45,695 nucleotides of DNA from Streptomyces sp. DH41 (GCF_029813785.1 NZ_JARVKY010000039.1:1-45695), one strand, 5' to 3'; positions 6,433 through 15,283 are shown, numbered from the stretch's first letter. Translations and numbers: made by a program. The notes: generated from the sequence alone by a model not told the origin.

Positions 6433-8256
6433 GTGGGGGCCCGTAAGCCAACCGCCAACCGCAACACCCGGAAGACGACGACGCCGCGCCGCCAGGCCAA
6501 GGCGGCGGCCCCGCCGCCGAAGCCGGAGGCGCGGGACGACGGCGAGGCTCTGGCCGCAGACCTCCGTGACCGCGCCGCCGACGTGATCGACAGCGCACGG
6601 TGGACCGGGGCTCAGGAAGCGGCGGTGCTGATCCAGGCCGCCAAGGAACAGGTCCAGCAGATCCGCCAGGCGGCGGCCGCCGACGCCAAGCGCGTCCTGG
6701 TGGGGGCCGCCGACGAAGTAGGGGAGCGGCTGCGCCGAGCCGAGGGCGACGCGGACACCATCCGCGCCGGTGCCCGGGGCGACGCGCAGACGATCCTCGA
6801 ACAGGCTCGGCGTGACGCGGCCGCCGCGACCGAGGAGGTCATGGCGGCCGCCGAGGAGCAGGCCAAGGGCCTGCTCGCCGATGCCGAGACTCAGGTGAGC
6901 GTCGTGCTCGCCGAGGCAGAGGACCGGGCGAACGCCCTGGTGGACCTGCGCCGGACATCGGCGGAAGCCGCCTACCGCAAGGCCCTGGACGACGCTGCCT
7001 GCATCGTCGGTGAGGCGCAGGGCCAGGCGGTAGAGATCAGGACGGCACGGGCGGCACTCGACTCGGAGCTGGAGCTGGCCCGCCGGTCGGCCCGGCTCGA
7101 CCTGGACGAGGAGCTGAACGCGCGCCGGGCGGAGATCGACGCCCAACTCACGGAGTACCGGGCGGAGGTCGATGCCGCCCGGGCGGAGATCGAGACCCAG
7201 TTCCGTCAGCTCGGCGAACAGCACGAGCGGGAACGGCAGGCTCAGCGGGCTCGGCTCGCGGCCGAGTCCGAGGAGCTGCGCAGGGAGGCGGAGCGGGAAG
7301 CCCGGACCGCCGCCGGCGGGGTGCGTAAGGAGGCGGACGCCAAGCTCGCGGAAGCCAACCGCGAACTGGCGGCCGCCCGAGAGGCCCGGCGCGTCGCCGA
7401 GAAGCGCGCGGCCAGCCTCAAGCGGACCCGGGATCGGGCGGAGGTCGTCAAGCAGGGCAGCGTCTGGGTTGCCCTCGCGGCCGTGATCGTCCTCACCGCC
7501 TCCGGCGAGTGGGCCTTCGCCCGGATGGTCGGGCTGGGGGACACGCCGTTCGGAGACATGGGGTGGGCGCTGCCTCTCGGTCTCGACGTCTACGCGGTCA
7601 CGGCCTTCCGCATGAAGCGGGACGTGCCCTACGCGCTCGGCCTGATGGCCGCCACCAACATCACGTACCACGTGGCCGACATGACCGGCCACGGCGTGAC
7701 GGTGGTCGACGGCAAGCAGCACCCGAGTATCGGGCTCATCGTCGTCGCGGTCCTCGTCGTCGTCGCCATCGTCTGGCGCGTCCACCGCCTCCTGGAGGAC
7801 GACCACGAGGAGAAGGAGACGGCGCCCGCCGAGCCCGCGGCGGACACGACCGCCCCGTCCGCCGGACGGGGTGAGCCGGACCGTACGACCATCCCCAACC
7901 CGGACCGTACGGGCGACCCGAACCCCGACCGTACGGAACCCCGTACGGAACCCGCCCGTACGGCCCGTACGGCAGACCGTACGGACGCAGACCGTACGGA
8001 CCGTACGGCGGCCCGTACGGCGAAGACCCGTACGGCCCGTACACCCGCGCCCCGTACGGGCGGCCGTACGGCGGCTGTCCGTACGGACGCCGAGGCGGTT
8101 CAGATCCTGCGGGGCCTGGACCGTGACGGCGACTACGTCACCGTCAACGCCGCCCGTACGGCCGTCGGCTGCAACCGCGACCGGGCCGTACGGCTGCTGG
8201 ACGAAGCAGGGCTCCTGAGCCCTGCGGACCGAGAGAAGCACCTCGCCGCTCGCTGA
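6433..8256 (+). CDS. spdB: SpdB-like spread protein: coiled coil, four membrane spans, basic tail
   Basis: A 607-residue membrane protein expected to help plasmid spread between hyphal compartments after transfer. Residues about 40-330 form a long Ala/Glu/Arg coiled coil. Residues about 341-451 hold four hydrophobic spans of the SpdB/DUF2637 type (among them ALPLGLDVYAVTAFRMKRD and ALGLMAATNITYHVADM). A disordered tail (about 480-560) repeats Arg-Thr. The last 45 residues (VTVNAARTAVGCNRDRAVRLL) read like a small helix-turn-helix. The tail DNA is packed with CCGTACGG, listed separately. The GTG at 6433 has a GAGAGGAGG ribosome site. The extra coiled coil makes it much longer than classical SpdB proteins. 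Family assignment rests on the membrane block. Confidence 0.75.
   Translation: MGARKPTANRNTRKTTTPRRQAKAAAPPPKPEARDDGEALAADLRDRAADVIDSARWTGAQEAAVLIQAAKEQVQQIRQAAAADAKRVLVGAADEVGERLRRAEGDADTIRAGARGDAQTILEQARRDAAAATEEVMAAAEEQAKGLLADAETQVSVVLAEAEDRANALVDLRRTSAEAAYRKALDDAACIVGEAQGQAVEIRTARAALDSELELARRSARLDLDEELNARRAEIDAQLTEYRAEVDAARAEIETQFRQLGEQHERERQAQRARLAAESEELRREAEREARTAAGGVRKEADAKLAEANRELAAAREARRVAEKRAASLKRTRDRAEVVKQGSVWVALAAVIVLTASGEWAFARMVGLGDTPFGDMGWALPLGLDVYAVTAFRMKRDVPYALGLMAATNITYHVADMTGHGVTVVDGKQHPSIGLIVVAVLVVVAIVWRVHRLLEDDHEEKETAPAEPAADTTAPSAGRGEPDRTTIPNPDRTGDPNPDRTEPRTEPARTARTADRTDADRTDRTAARTAKTRTARTPAPRTGGRTAAVRTDAEAVQILRGLDRDGDYVTVNAARTAVGCNRDRAVRLLDEAGLLSPADREKHLAAR
7882..8193. 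repeat. CCGTACGG palindrome array inside the spdB-like gene
   Basis: About fifteen copies of the 8-bp palindrome CCGTACGG, plus two partial CCGTAC copies, lie within 310 bases at irregular spacing. They encode Arg-Thr, almost always as CGT ACG. Earlier in the same gene Arg-Thr is written CGG ACC, CGG ACA or AGG ACG. The codon choice therefore points to selection on the DNA. Streptomyces TraB proteins recognise clusters of 8-bp repeats at the transfer locus clt, so this is a candidate clt. Confidence 0.6.
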
Positions 8257-8283
8257 TCCGCGCGGCGCCGTACGTCGCGGGCT

Positions 8284-8317
8284 GGGCCCGCCACTGCCCC
8301 CGATAGTCGGCGGGCCC
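8284..8317. terminator. Intergenic hairpin within the transfer operon
   Basis: GGGCCCGCC (8284-8292) pairs perfectly with GGCGGGCCC (8309-8317). It is followed by CTTCCCCC rather than a clean T run, so it may attenuate or stabilise rather than fully terminate. Confidence 0.45.
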
Positions 8318-8341
8318 CTTCCCCCGAGAGGAGAACACCCC

Positions 8342-8899
8342 GTGCCCGAGATCGAGCACATCAACACCGAGGTCCTGAACCGGGTGCCGGCGGAGTTCCG
8401 GCCCCTGCTCAACCTGGACCACCTGGCCACCTGGACGCTGGACCGGCAGCGCGAGCACAACGCCGACCACGGCGACTACGAGGCGGTTCGCGCCCTGTTC
8501 CAGACCGTCCTCCTCTCCCAGCACGTGGAGGGAGACGGCAAGTGGGCCGCCCGGCGGCGGGCCCGGAAGGTCGGGAAGCACCTGAACCGCCTGGTCAAGG
8601 CCTCGCGGGACGCGGCGCAGGCCTCGGAGGGCCTGCGTACCGCGTACGCCGACCACGTCCGCACCGTTCAGGCCCTGCCCGGTCAGCGGGCGGCCAAGGC
8701 GAAGGCCAAGGCCGACCGACGAGGCCAGGTGAACGCTTTCGCCACGAAGTCGCTGAACAAGACGGTCGCCGCGATGGCGACCCGACCCGACGGCGACGAG
8801 GAGTCGAGTGAGGAAACCGCAGGTCACAGCGCCGCCAAGGGGTCCGGAGGTCGGACCGTCCGGGGCGTCAACGACCTGTTCGACCGCAAGGGAGCCTGA
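8342..8899 (+). CDS. Transfer-operon protein, unknown function
   Basis: A 185-residue protein, basic in the middle (KWAARRRARKVGKHLNRLVKAS) and disordered at the end (GDEESSEETAGHSAAKGSGG), finishing in GVNDLFDRKGA. There is no signal peptide or membrane span. The GTG at 8342 follows GAGAGGAG by eight bases. The N-terminal half is predicted helical (AEFRPLLNLDHLATWTLDRQ). The basic stretch could bind nucleic acid. It is followed three bases later by the next gene. The family is not recognised. Confidence 0.65.
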   Translation: MPEIEHINTEVLNRVPAEFRPLLNLDHLATWTLDRQREHNADHGDYEAVRALFQTVLLSQHVEGDGKWAARRRARKVGKHLNRLVKASRDAAQASEGLRTAYADHVRTVQALPGQRAAKAKAKADRRGQVNAFATKSLNKTVAAMATRPDGDEESSEETAGHSAAKGSGGRTVRGVNDLFDRKGA

Positions 8900-8902
8900 T
8901 CA

Positions 8903-9127
8903 GTGCAGCAGGTGCCCTCGACCTCCGAGGTTCGCCGGGCCCGCCGCGCCGCCCACTGGGCGGAGCGGCAGGCCCGGCAGGTCCAAGCGCGAGGCGACGC
9001 GGGTCTGGCCGACGCCTGGTGGGACCGGGCCCGCGCGCTCTGCAAGGCCGATCCGGAATTGTGGAACGACCTCGCGCGGACGCTGGAGAACTGGACCAGC
9101 CGTCACGACGGCAGTCACGGCGCGTAA
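8903..9127 (+). CDS. Small Trp-rich helical protein, unknown function
   Basis: A 74-residue, largely helical protein (RRARRAAHWAERQARQVQAR, then DAWWDRARALCKADPELWND). The GTG at 8903 is preceded by AAGGGAG, which overlaps the end of the upstream gene, so the two are coupled. Five tryptophans in 74 residues is notable. No family recognised. Confidence 0.6.
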   Translation: MQQVPSTSEVRRARRAAHWAERQARQVQARGDAGLADAWWDRARALCKADPELWNDLARTLENWTSRHDGSHGA

Positions 9128-9256
9128 GCGTCATCACCATCATCATCACCCGGGGGCGGACCGGTTTTGGGGGCCGAGGCGGGCGCGCGGGCGCACGGGC
9201 GCGCGGGCGCGCGAGGATCTCCCATCCGGTCACCCTCTGTCAACCCTGGAGAGCAC

Positions 9257-11710
9257 GTGGCTGATGACCCTCGGGACGACAACCGGAGCGACAACGTCGT
9301 CCGTTTCCGATCACGAGGAGGGGCCCCGCCGGGGCTCCCCCCGATCCCGGGCGCCCCTCCCCCGGCGCCCCCTGCCCCGTCCGCCGAACCGGCGCCACCG
9401 GCCGCCGAGCCGGAGGCAGGCGGCGGCGACGGGATGATGGTCCCCACCCGGCGGCGCCGGTCGGCGGCCGACTCCCTGGCCGACCTCACCCCGGCACTCC
9501 CGCCGACCCCCGTCTCGACTGGCGCGGCGGGCACCGTCGCTCTCCGCTCGGAGGGGACGACGCCCGCCCGCCGGGACGACGGGGACGCCGAGGCGGACGG
9601 TCCCGGCGTCGCCGCTCTCGGTCTCGCGGCGACCCTGGCCATCGCGCTGGCCGCCCTCCGGGGCACTGCGACGGCGCTGACGGACTGGCGCCAGCGGCAC
9701 CAGGAGCGCGCCGAGGAGTTGGCCCCGCTGCGCGAGGCCCGCCTCAAGCACCAACTTGCGGGCGAAGAGGCCGCCGCCAAGCACTCCCTCGCCATGCAGG
9801 GCATCAGCGACAAGGCGGCGCAGAAGCGCGGCAAGTCCATCCCCTCCAGCCAGGACTTCGGCCGCAAGTCGCTGGGGGGCGGCCGCGGCTCCCTCATGGG
9901 AGGCGGCGGCAAGGGCAGCGGACCCGGCGGCAAGGGTGCCGGCGGGACCGGGCCCGGCCGCAGCGGCAAGGGAGGGCCCGGCAGCGGGCTGACGCCGAGC
10001 AGCAAGAAGACCTCGCCGAAGACATCCAACGGGCTCGGCTCGGTCGGCACCAAAGGCAAGGGCGGCTCGAAGTCGCCCGGCTCGGGCTCCGGGAAGAACG
10101 GATCGTCCGGGAAGAACGGCGGCTCGGGGTCGGGGATCAAGTCGCCGTCGGATGGCAAGTCCCCCAGCTCGAAGAAGTCCAGCCCAGCGATGGAGCGGGC
10201 CCGCGGCCGCCAGGAACGGGCCGCCACACGGCAGGGTGCCAAGATTCAGCGGCGCGCGGACCGGCAGGCGGCCCGGGCGGAGAACCGGGCCAAGGACCGC
10301 GACGCCGCCCGTGACCGTAAGACCCGTGGGGCCGACGCCCGGCAGGACACCAAGGACCGGGTCCGCAATGCGAGGGCCGACGCGAAGCAGGCCCGCAAGG
10401 AGCAGGTGCGGCAGGACCGGTTCGAGGCCAAGCAGAAGGCGCGCAAGGCCCGGGCCAAGGCCCGCCGGAAGAAGAAGGAGACGGCGGCAGCCGCCGACGC
10501 GGACCGCACGACGCTGTGGCAGGCCACGAAGAAGGAGGCCCGGCGCCGACTGAAGAAGCGACGGAAGAACCTCGCCCCGCCCGTGCTGACCACGGTCAAG
10601 CGCAAGAAGTCGAAGAAGAAGGGAGGCAAGAGCGGCGGCACCGCACCGGCCGGGCCGAAGGTCGACCTGACCAAGAAGCCGAAGCCCAAGCCGGGGACCG
10701 CCCCCAAGGTCGACCTCACGAAGAAGCCGAAGCCCGCCGCCGGTTCCGCCACGGACACCGGCCCGAAGGTCGACCTTACGAAGAAGCCGAAGCCCGCCGG
10801 CGGTTCCGCCACGGGCACCGGCCCGAAGGTCGACCTGACCAAGAAACCGAAGCCGAAGCCCGGCGACACGAAGGGCTCCGGGCCCGGCAGGAAGAAGAAG
10901 GTCCGGGTGAAGTCGAAGAGGAGGCGCGGCTCCGCCACGGGCACCGGCCCCGCCGACCGGCGCAAGGCCAGCCGCAAGGAGCGGGCCCGCCGCGCGAGCG
11001 AACGGGCCCGGACCAAGACGGAGGACACCGCCGACTCCGCCGGAAGCGGCTGGGAGTTCTACACCCCGCCACCGCGCGGGGAACGGCGCAGCGCCTACGA
11101 CTCCATGCGGGACACCGACCCGCAGCAACAGGAGGTGTGGAAGGCGGAGCAGGTCTTCCCGCCCGGCTACCAGGCCTCCCCGCGCGAGCCCCTGACCACC
11201 GGGGCCCGCGGCCTCCCCGCCGGAAACGGCAGCCCCACCACGACCACGAAGGAGGCGCCCGTGGGCAACTCGCCCGCCGTGCAGACCGGAGCCGTCACGA
11301 CCGCGATGGACGACGGCATCAACCCCGAGCACGCCACGGAAGTGACGCTCGATGACGTCGTGGACTTCCTGGACGAGGTGGTCTCGGAGGCCTTCGCCGC
11401 CCACGACGAATGCCTCCAGCTCGCCGCAAAGGCCAAGGAGCTGATGTACGCGCTGGACGAGGTGGCCGCCCGGCTGGCCGCCAAGCACAACATCATCGGC
11501 ACCGTCACCGCCTGGGCGATGCGCAAGCTCGCCGAGTCGATGGAGGTCCTCTCCCGCAAGGCCGAGGAGATGTCCACCAAGTCGCTCCACGCGGCCGAGA
11601 CCTGCGAGACCGCGAAGACCGAGCTGGACGACGCGTACCGGCCGCTCACCCAGGCGACCGCGGACGCGGGCCTTCGCACCCCGTCCGCCCGCGTGCACAA
11701 CGAGAACTAG
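9257..11710 (+). CDS. Large membrane-anchored Lys/Arg-rich repeat protein of the transfer operon
   Basis: An 817-residue protein with one hydrophobic segment (GVAALGLAATLAIALAALRG, about residue 120), then Gly/Ser/Lys-rich disorder, then a very basic helical section (RADRQAARAENRAKDRDAARD). Four copies of PKVDLTKKPKP follow in roughly 18-residue units, and the C-terminus is helical and acidic (EVTLDDVVDFLDEVVSEAF). The GTG at 9257 has GGAGAG five bases upstream; the frame is open further back but into a low-complexity GC tract. The lysine tail resembles bacterial H1-like proteins, so DNA binding is plausible. Its place between spd-type genes and traB suggests a structural part of the transfer machine. 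Function unknown. Confidence 0.65.
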   Translation: MADDPRDDNRSDNVVRFRSRGGAPPGLPPIPGAPPPAPPAPSAEPAPPAAEPEAGGGDGMMVPTRRRRSAADSLADLTPALPPTPVSTGAAGTVALRSEGTTPARRDDGDAEADGPGVAALGLAATLAIALAALRGTATALTDWRQRHQERAEELAPLREARLKHQLAGEEAAAKHSLAMQGISDKAAQKRGKSIPSSQDFGRKSLGGGRGSLMGGGGKGSGPGGKGAGGTGPGRSGKGGPGSGLTPSSKKTSPKTSNGLGSVGTKGKGGSKSPGSGSGKNGSSGKNGGSGSGIKSPSDGKSPSSKKSSPAMERARGRQERAATRQGAKIQRRADRQAARAENRAKDRDAARDRKTRGADARQDTKDRVRNARADAKQARKEQVRQDRFEAKQKARKARAKARRKKKETAAAADADRTTLWQATKKEARRRLKKRRKNLAPPVLTTVKRKKSKKKGGKSGGTAPAGPKVDLTKKPKPKPGTAPKVDLTKKPKPAAGSATDTGPKVDLTKKPKPAGGSATGTGPKVDLTKKPKPKPGDTKGSGPGRKKKVRVKSKRRRGSATGTGPADRRKASRKERARRASERARTKTEDTADSAGSGWEFYTPPPRGERRSAYDSMRDTDPQQQEVWKAEQVFPPGYQASPREPLTTGARGLPAGNGSPTTTTKEAPVGNSPAVQTGAVTTAMDDGINPEHATEVTLDDVVDFLDEVVSEAFAAHDECLQLAAKAKELMYALDEVAARLAAKHNIIGTVTAWAMRKLAESMEVLSRKAEEMSTKSLHAAETCETAKTELDDAYRPLTQATADAGLRTPSARVHNEN

Positions 11711-11719
11711 GAGGCCCCC

Positions 11720-12199
11720 GTGTCCGGAGAAATCGTGCCCGGCCAGGTCGTATCCGGGGAGATCGTCCCCCGCGAGAGCTACGTTCCCGCGGTCCCCGAC
11801 AGCGGCGACAACCTCCCGGCGATCCCCGACAGCAACCTGGGCTTCCTCAGCCTTGGTCTTGCCGTCACCACGCTCGCCGCGCGGGCACTGCTGCTCAAAG
11901 AGAAGATCTGGGCTCTCCAGGCGCTCTTTCGTCGCAACGCCGATAAGGCGAGCAACATGTCGGAGATGTGTGACGCGGCGGAAGTCGAGCCGCGATTCAC
12001 CGCTCTCATCATGGAAGGTGCCACCTCGCTGCGGGAAGTCGCCGAAGCCTCGGGCGACTTGGTGAACGCCGCCGACGAGATGCAGATGAACGCTCAGGGC
12101 TTCAAGGACGCCCACCAGGGCGAATACGGCGGGATCTACGAGGCCGTGCAGTCCATGGGCGTGCAGCAGCCCAAGCCCGGATTCAACGAAGTCAAGTAA
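11720..12199 (+). CDS. Small membrane protein of the transfer operon
   Basis: A 159-residue protein with one likely span (NLGFLSLGLAVTTLAARALL, about 39-58) followed by helical segments (GATSLREVAEASGDLVNAAD). The GTG at 11720 has a perfect AGGAGG five bases upstream and lies nine bases after the previous stop. The helical C-terminal half resembles in style the C-terminus of the preceding large protein, and the two may interact. Family not recognised. Confidence 0.65.
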   Translation: MSGEIVPGQVVSGEIVPRESYVPAVPDSGDNLPAIPDSNLGFLSLGLAVTTLAARALLLKEKIWALQALFRRNADKASNMSEMCDAAEVEPRFTALIMEGATSLREVAEASGDLVNAADEMQMNAQGFKDAHQGEYGGIYEAVQSMGVQQPKPGFNEVK

Positions 12200-12207
12200 C
12201 TGAATAG

Positions 12208-12236
12208 CCGCCCCGGCCGCGAAAGCGCCGGGGCGG
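12208..12236. terminator. Hairpin after the small membrane protein gene
   Basis: CCGCCCCGGC (12208-12217) and GCCGGGGCGG (12227-12236) are perfect complements around a GAAA-containing loop, followed by AAAGCC. Confidence 0.55.
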
Positions 12237-12247
12237 AAAGCCCTCAC

Positions 12248-12283
12248 GGGAGGGGCTCCGGCGAATTCGCCGGAGCCCCTCCC
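12248..12283. terminator. 36-bp perfect palindrome before traB
   Basis: Two 18-base arms (12248-12265 and 12266-12283) are exact complements, centred on GAATTC with no loop, and are followed by CCTTCTTTCC. As RNA it would make a very stable hairpin, and as DNA it could extrude. Together with the hairpin just upstream it probably limits transcription into traB unless polymerase is antiterminated. Confidence 0.6.
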
Positions 12284-12305
12284 CTTCTTTCCTCCCGGAG
12301 GGGAA

Positions 12306-14681
12306 ATGACGATGACGACGACCGACGTCGTGAAAGCCGATGCCGCCGCCGGTGAGCGGGGGCTGACACGCAAGACCGCCCGCCGCCTCGCCTGGGCGGA
12401 GCGCACCGTGTACGCCGCCGCCGGCACCTGGGCCGCCATCGGCCCGCAGATGGACGTGCCGTGGTGGGCGCACGGCGCATCCCTGGCGACCGGTGCCCTC
12501 ACCGGTGTCGTTCTGTGGAAGCGAAGCGACACCGACGACTGGACGCGGCGGCTCGTCTCGTCCCTGCGGTCCCTGCCCGTACTCGGCTGGACCGCCGCCT
12601 ACACCGGCGGCCTCCTGGTCCCCGTCTTCGACTACCCCAACGGGTGGCCGATGCTGGGAGCGGCCGCCTGGACGGCCGTGATGATCCCCATGACGCCCTG
12701 GACGCGGTCCAAGGGCCTGAAGCGGGCCGTCGACAACCTTCCGGTCCTCGCGGGTGAGCCGGAGGTCGTGGACGCGGAGCCGGTCACCTTCGCGGACCAC
12801 ATGCGGGCCCTGTGGAACCAGTCGCAGGCCACCGGGGAGACCACCCTGGAGGGCATCCGCCAGTACGACCCCCACGAGCCGGACTTCGAGGCGATCGTCC
12901 TGGCCCCCGCCGGCCACACCGTGCCGCGCACGCTGGACGAGCGGGCCATCGCCGGAGTCTTCGACGTCCCGGTCGACGCGGTCCGCACCGCGGCGGTCGA
13001 CGGGTACGGCCCGGGCCGCCTCGCCATCCAGGTCGCCCCCCGCCTCGCCGAGGCTCGGCGCGTACAGGAAGCCCTGGAGGTGGAAGCCGAGGACCCGGGC
13101 GCCGCCCTGGAACGCATCTGGGCCGAACACGTCAACAACACCGGCGGTGCCGCCCCCGGCGTCGACCTGGTCGCGTACGCGATCGGCGAGGACCAGATCC
13201 GGCTACGGATCGCCGCCCCGCGCGGCAAGACGCTGCGGGTCAACCACGAGGCCCTGTGCTCCGCGCTCGGCATTGACGACATCTCCCGCCTCGTCATGGA
13301 AGGCGCGGGCCCGCGCGAAGCGGTCGTCTACATCTACCGGGCCAACCCCCTCCTCCACGTCAGGCCCCCCACGAAGGAAGACCTGACGATGGACGACCGC
13401 GGCCGCATCTCCATCGGCGTCGCCCACGACGGCACGGTCGCCCGCATCCAACTGTTCAACTACGACACGGGCCGCGCACAGCACGGCATCACCGCCGGGA
13501 CCACCGGCGCGGGCAAGTCCGGCCTGATGCGCCTCTTCGGCGCCGCACAGCGCATCTCGGGCGTCATCTCCTGGATGGCCGACGTCCAGGGCGGCATGTC
13601 GATGCCCGAGATGGAGGGCCGCATCGACTGGTTCGCCAAGGGCCCCGAAGAGACGATGCAGCAGCTCCGCGCCCTGCACGCGGTCAAGCGGTACCGCGAA
13701 GCCCACAGCAACGGCCGGGGCGACTTCGACTTCAACGGCCCGTGGCGCCTTATCCAGTGGACCGGCGACGAGATCAACCGCCTCCTGTCCTCCCTGGACC
13801 AGGACGTCCGCAAGGAAGCCGCCTGGATGATCGGCGACCTCCAGAAGACGGGCCAGAAAGTCGGCATCGGCATCGACCTCGCAGTCCAGTCACTCCACCT
13901 CAAGGAACTCGGCGACAACCACGAGATCCGCGAGAAGGGCAAGGAAGGCCACGTCTTCCTACTCCGCACCGCCTCCTCCTCCACTCAGGGCATGGGCCTG
14001 GACGGCATCGCCCCGATCGGCGCCCACATCTCCCCCATCCCGGAACGGATCTACGAGGGCGCGGGCGCCAAGGAGCTGTTCGAGGGCACCGCCAACACCG
14101 AGGGCGTACCGACCCCCGGCATGGGCTGGCTGATCACCGAGGGCAAGGCCATCTTGTTCCGCACCTTCGTCCTGAAGAAGGTCAACGGCCTCTACCCCCA
14201 GCTCCAGGAGCTGATGGACGGTCACCCGATGCCCACCCTCACCGAGGGTGAAGCCCGAGCCGCCGGCGCCGCGTACGCCCACCGGGGTACCGCGGCCGCC
14301 AAGGAGGCAGGAAAGGCCACAGAAGGCCCGTCGCAGCCCCCGCAGGGCACCGCTGGCAGCGGCGGCCCCGACGGTGAGCCGGGGCCCTCCACGGGCTTCC
14401 TGGAGGCCGACAGCAAGGGCAAGGAGCGGGACGCCGAGGAACTCCCCGAAGCGCCGTCGCCCATGGCGGCCGCCAAGGCGAAGGCCCCGACGATCCGCGA
14501 GCGGATTCTCGCCGCCCTCCAGGGCCACCCCGAGGGCCTGGCGCTCAAGGAGATCCGCGCCGCCGTCGGCTGTGGCACCGAGGGCGGCCCCGCCACCCGC
14601 AGCGTGAACAACGAGGTCAGCACGCTCGCCGCCGAGGGCGAACTCGTCGCGCTCGGCAGGGGCGTCTACCGCCTGCCCTGA
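12306..14681 (+). CDS. traB: TraB/FtsK-type DNA translocase for conjugal transfer
   Basis: A 791-residue motor that in Streptomyces plasmids moves double-stranded plasmid DNA into the recipient as a membrane-bound hexamer. Hydrophobic spans lie near residues 35-55, 57-72, 97-117 and 120-137. The FtsK-like core has Walker A GTTGAGKS (398-405) and a Walker B region LIQWTGDE (about 482-489). The last 65 residues (TIRERILAALQGHPEGLALKE...) form a winged helix like the gamma domain that reads 8-bp repeats at clt. Length fits TraB. GGAGGGG lies just before the ATG at 12306; the second ATG at 12312 has better spacing and may be the true start. Two strong hairpins lie upstream. Confidence 0.9.
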   Translation: MTMTTTDVVKADAAAGERGLTRKTARRLAWAERTVYAAAGTWAAIGPQMDVPWWAHGASLATGALTGVVLWKRSDTDDWTRRLVSSLRSLPVLGWTAAYTGGLLVPVFDYPNGWPMLGAAAWTAVMIPMTPWTRSKGLKRAVDNLPVLAGEPEVVDAEPVTFADHMRALWNQSQATGETTLEGIRQYDPHEPDFEAIVLAPAGHTVPRTLDERAIAGVFDVPVDAVRTAAVDGYGPGRLAIQVAPRLAEARRVQEALEVEAEDPGAALERIWAEHVNNTGGAAPGVDLVAYAIGEDQIRLRIAAPRGKTLRVNHEALCSALGIDDISRLVMEGAGPREAVVYIYRANPLLHVRPPTKEDLTMDDRGRISIGVAHDGTVARIQLFNYDTGRAQHGITAGTTGAGKSGLMRLFGAAQRISGVISWMADVQGGMSMPEMEGRIDWFAKGPEETMQQLRALHAVKRYREAHSNGRGDFDFNGPWRLIQWTGDEINRLLSSLDQDVRKEAAWMIGDLQKTGQKVGIGIDLAVQSLHLKELGDNHEIREKGKEGHVFLLRTASSSTQGMGLDGIAPIGAHISPIPERIYEGAGAKELFEGTANTEGVPTPGMGWLITEGKAILFRTFVLKKVNGLYPQLQELMDGHPMPTLTEGEARAAGAAYAHRGTAAAKEAGKATEGPSQPPQGTAGSGGPDGEPGPSTGFLEADSKGKERDAEELPEAPSPMAAAKAKAPTIRERILAALQGHPEGLALKEIRAAVGCGTEGGPATRSVNNEVSTLAAEGELVALGRGVYRLP

Positions 14682-14694
14682 CCCGCCCCGAAAC

Positions 14695-14738
14695 GGCAGG
14701 GGACCGGCTACTCCGTCAAGACCGGCCGGTCCCCTGCC
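14695..14738. terminator. Hairpin after traB
   Basis: Thirteen-base arms GGCAGGGGACCGG (14695-14707) and CCGGTCCCCTGCC (14726-14738) are perfect complements. There is no T tract; the next gene starts 33 bases on. Confidence 0.55.
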
Positions 14739-14770
14739 CACTCCCCCAACGCATCGAAGGAGCCACCCCA

Positions 14771-15271
14771 GTGAACCACCCCGACCGCCCCGCCGGCCGC
14801 GCGCTCAGCGAAGCCGAAGCCGAGGCCGAAGCCGCCCGCCTCATCGCCGAGGGCTACAGCAACAACGCCCCGGTCACCACCTTCTACAAGGACGCAGTCC
14901 CCGCCCCCACCGTCGGCACCGCCCCGCCCGAGACGCAGCCCGGCCGCGCGCCCATGAGCCAGGGCGCCACCGATGCCAGCGTCCTCATGCTCGCCGGTGC
15001 GGGTTCCGTGTCCATGGTCAGCGTGTCCGCCGGAATCCTGATGTACCTGTCCCAGTACGCCGACCCCGTCGTCTGCGGCATCGTCCTTGGTGCCCCCACG
15101 GTCGTCGTCCTCGCCCTCTGCCGCCTCGTCCGCCGGGCCAAGGAAACAGTGCAGGCCGCCCCGCCCGTCGTCCACCACCACTACGAGGGCACGGTCGTCC
15201 AGGACAACACCGAGATCACCACCCACACCCGCGGCGTCATTGCCCGCACCCACAACCGGTTCGAAGGCTGA
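14771..15271 (+). CDS. Small two-span membrane protein, Spd-like
   Basis: A 166-residue protein. Two adjacent hydrophobic spans (about 72-92, ASVLMLAGAGSVSMVSVSAG, and about 98-117, VVCGIVLGAPTVVVLALC) are followed by a basic turn (RLVRRAK) and a polar tail HHHYEGTVVQDNTEITTHTR that is common in Streptomyces spread-operon proteins. The GTG at 14771 follows AAGGAG by eight bases. Placed after traB, it fits the small Spd membrane proteins, which assemble with SpdB and TraB. That role is inferred. Confidence 0.65.
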   Translation: MNHPDRPAGRALSEAEAEAEAARLIAEGYSNNAPVTTFYKDAVPAPTVGTAPPETQPGRAPMSQGATDASVLMLAGAGSVSMVSVSAGILMYLSQYADPVVCGIVLGAPTVVVLALCRLVRRAKETVQAAPPVVHHHYEGTVVQDNTEITTHTRGVIARTHNRFEG

Positions 15272-15283
15272 GAGGGAACGATC

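Noticed and set aside
9131..9150. A run of CAT/CAC codons that would read six histidines, like a cloning tag
   Set aside because: It lies after the stop of the real gene at 9127 in an unused frame, in natural plasmid sequence. I see no vector sequence around it.
9180..9215. GC-rich tandem GGGCGC tract before the repeat-protein gene
   Set aside because: Low-complexity sequence typical of high-GC intergenic DNA; no regular unit or function could be supported.
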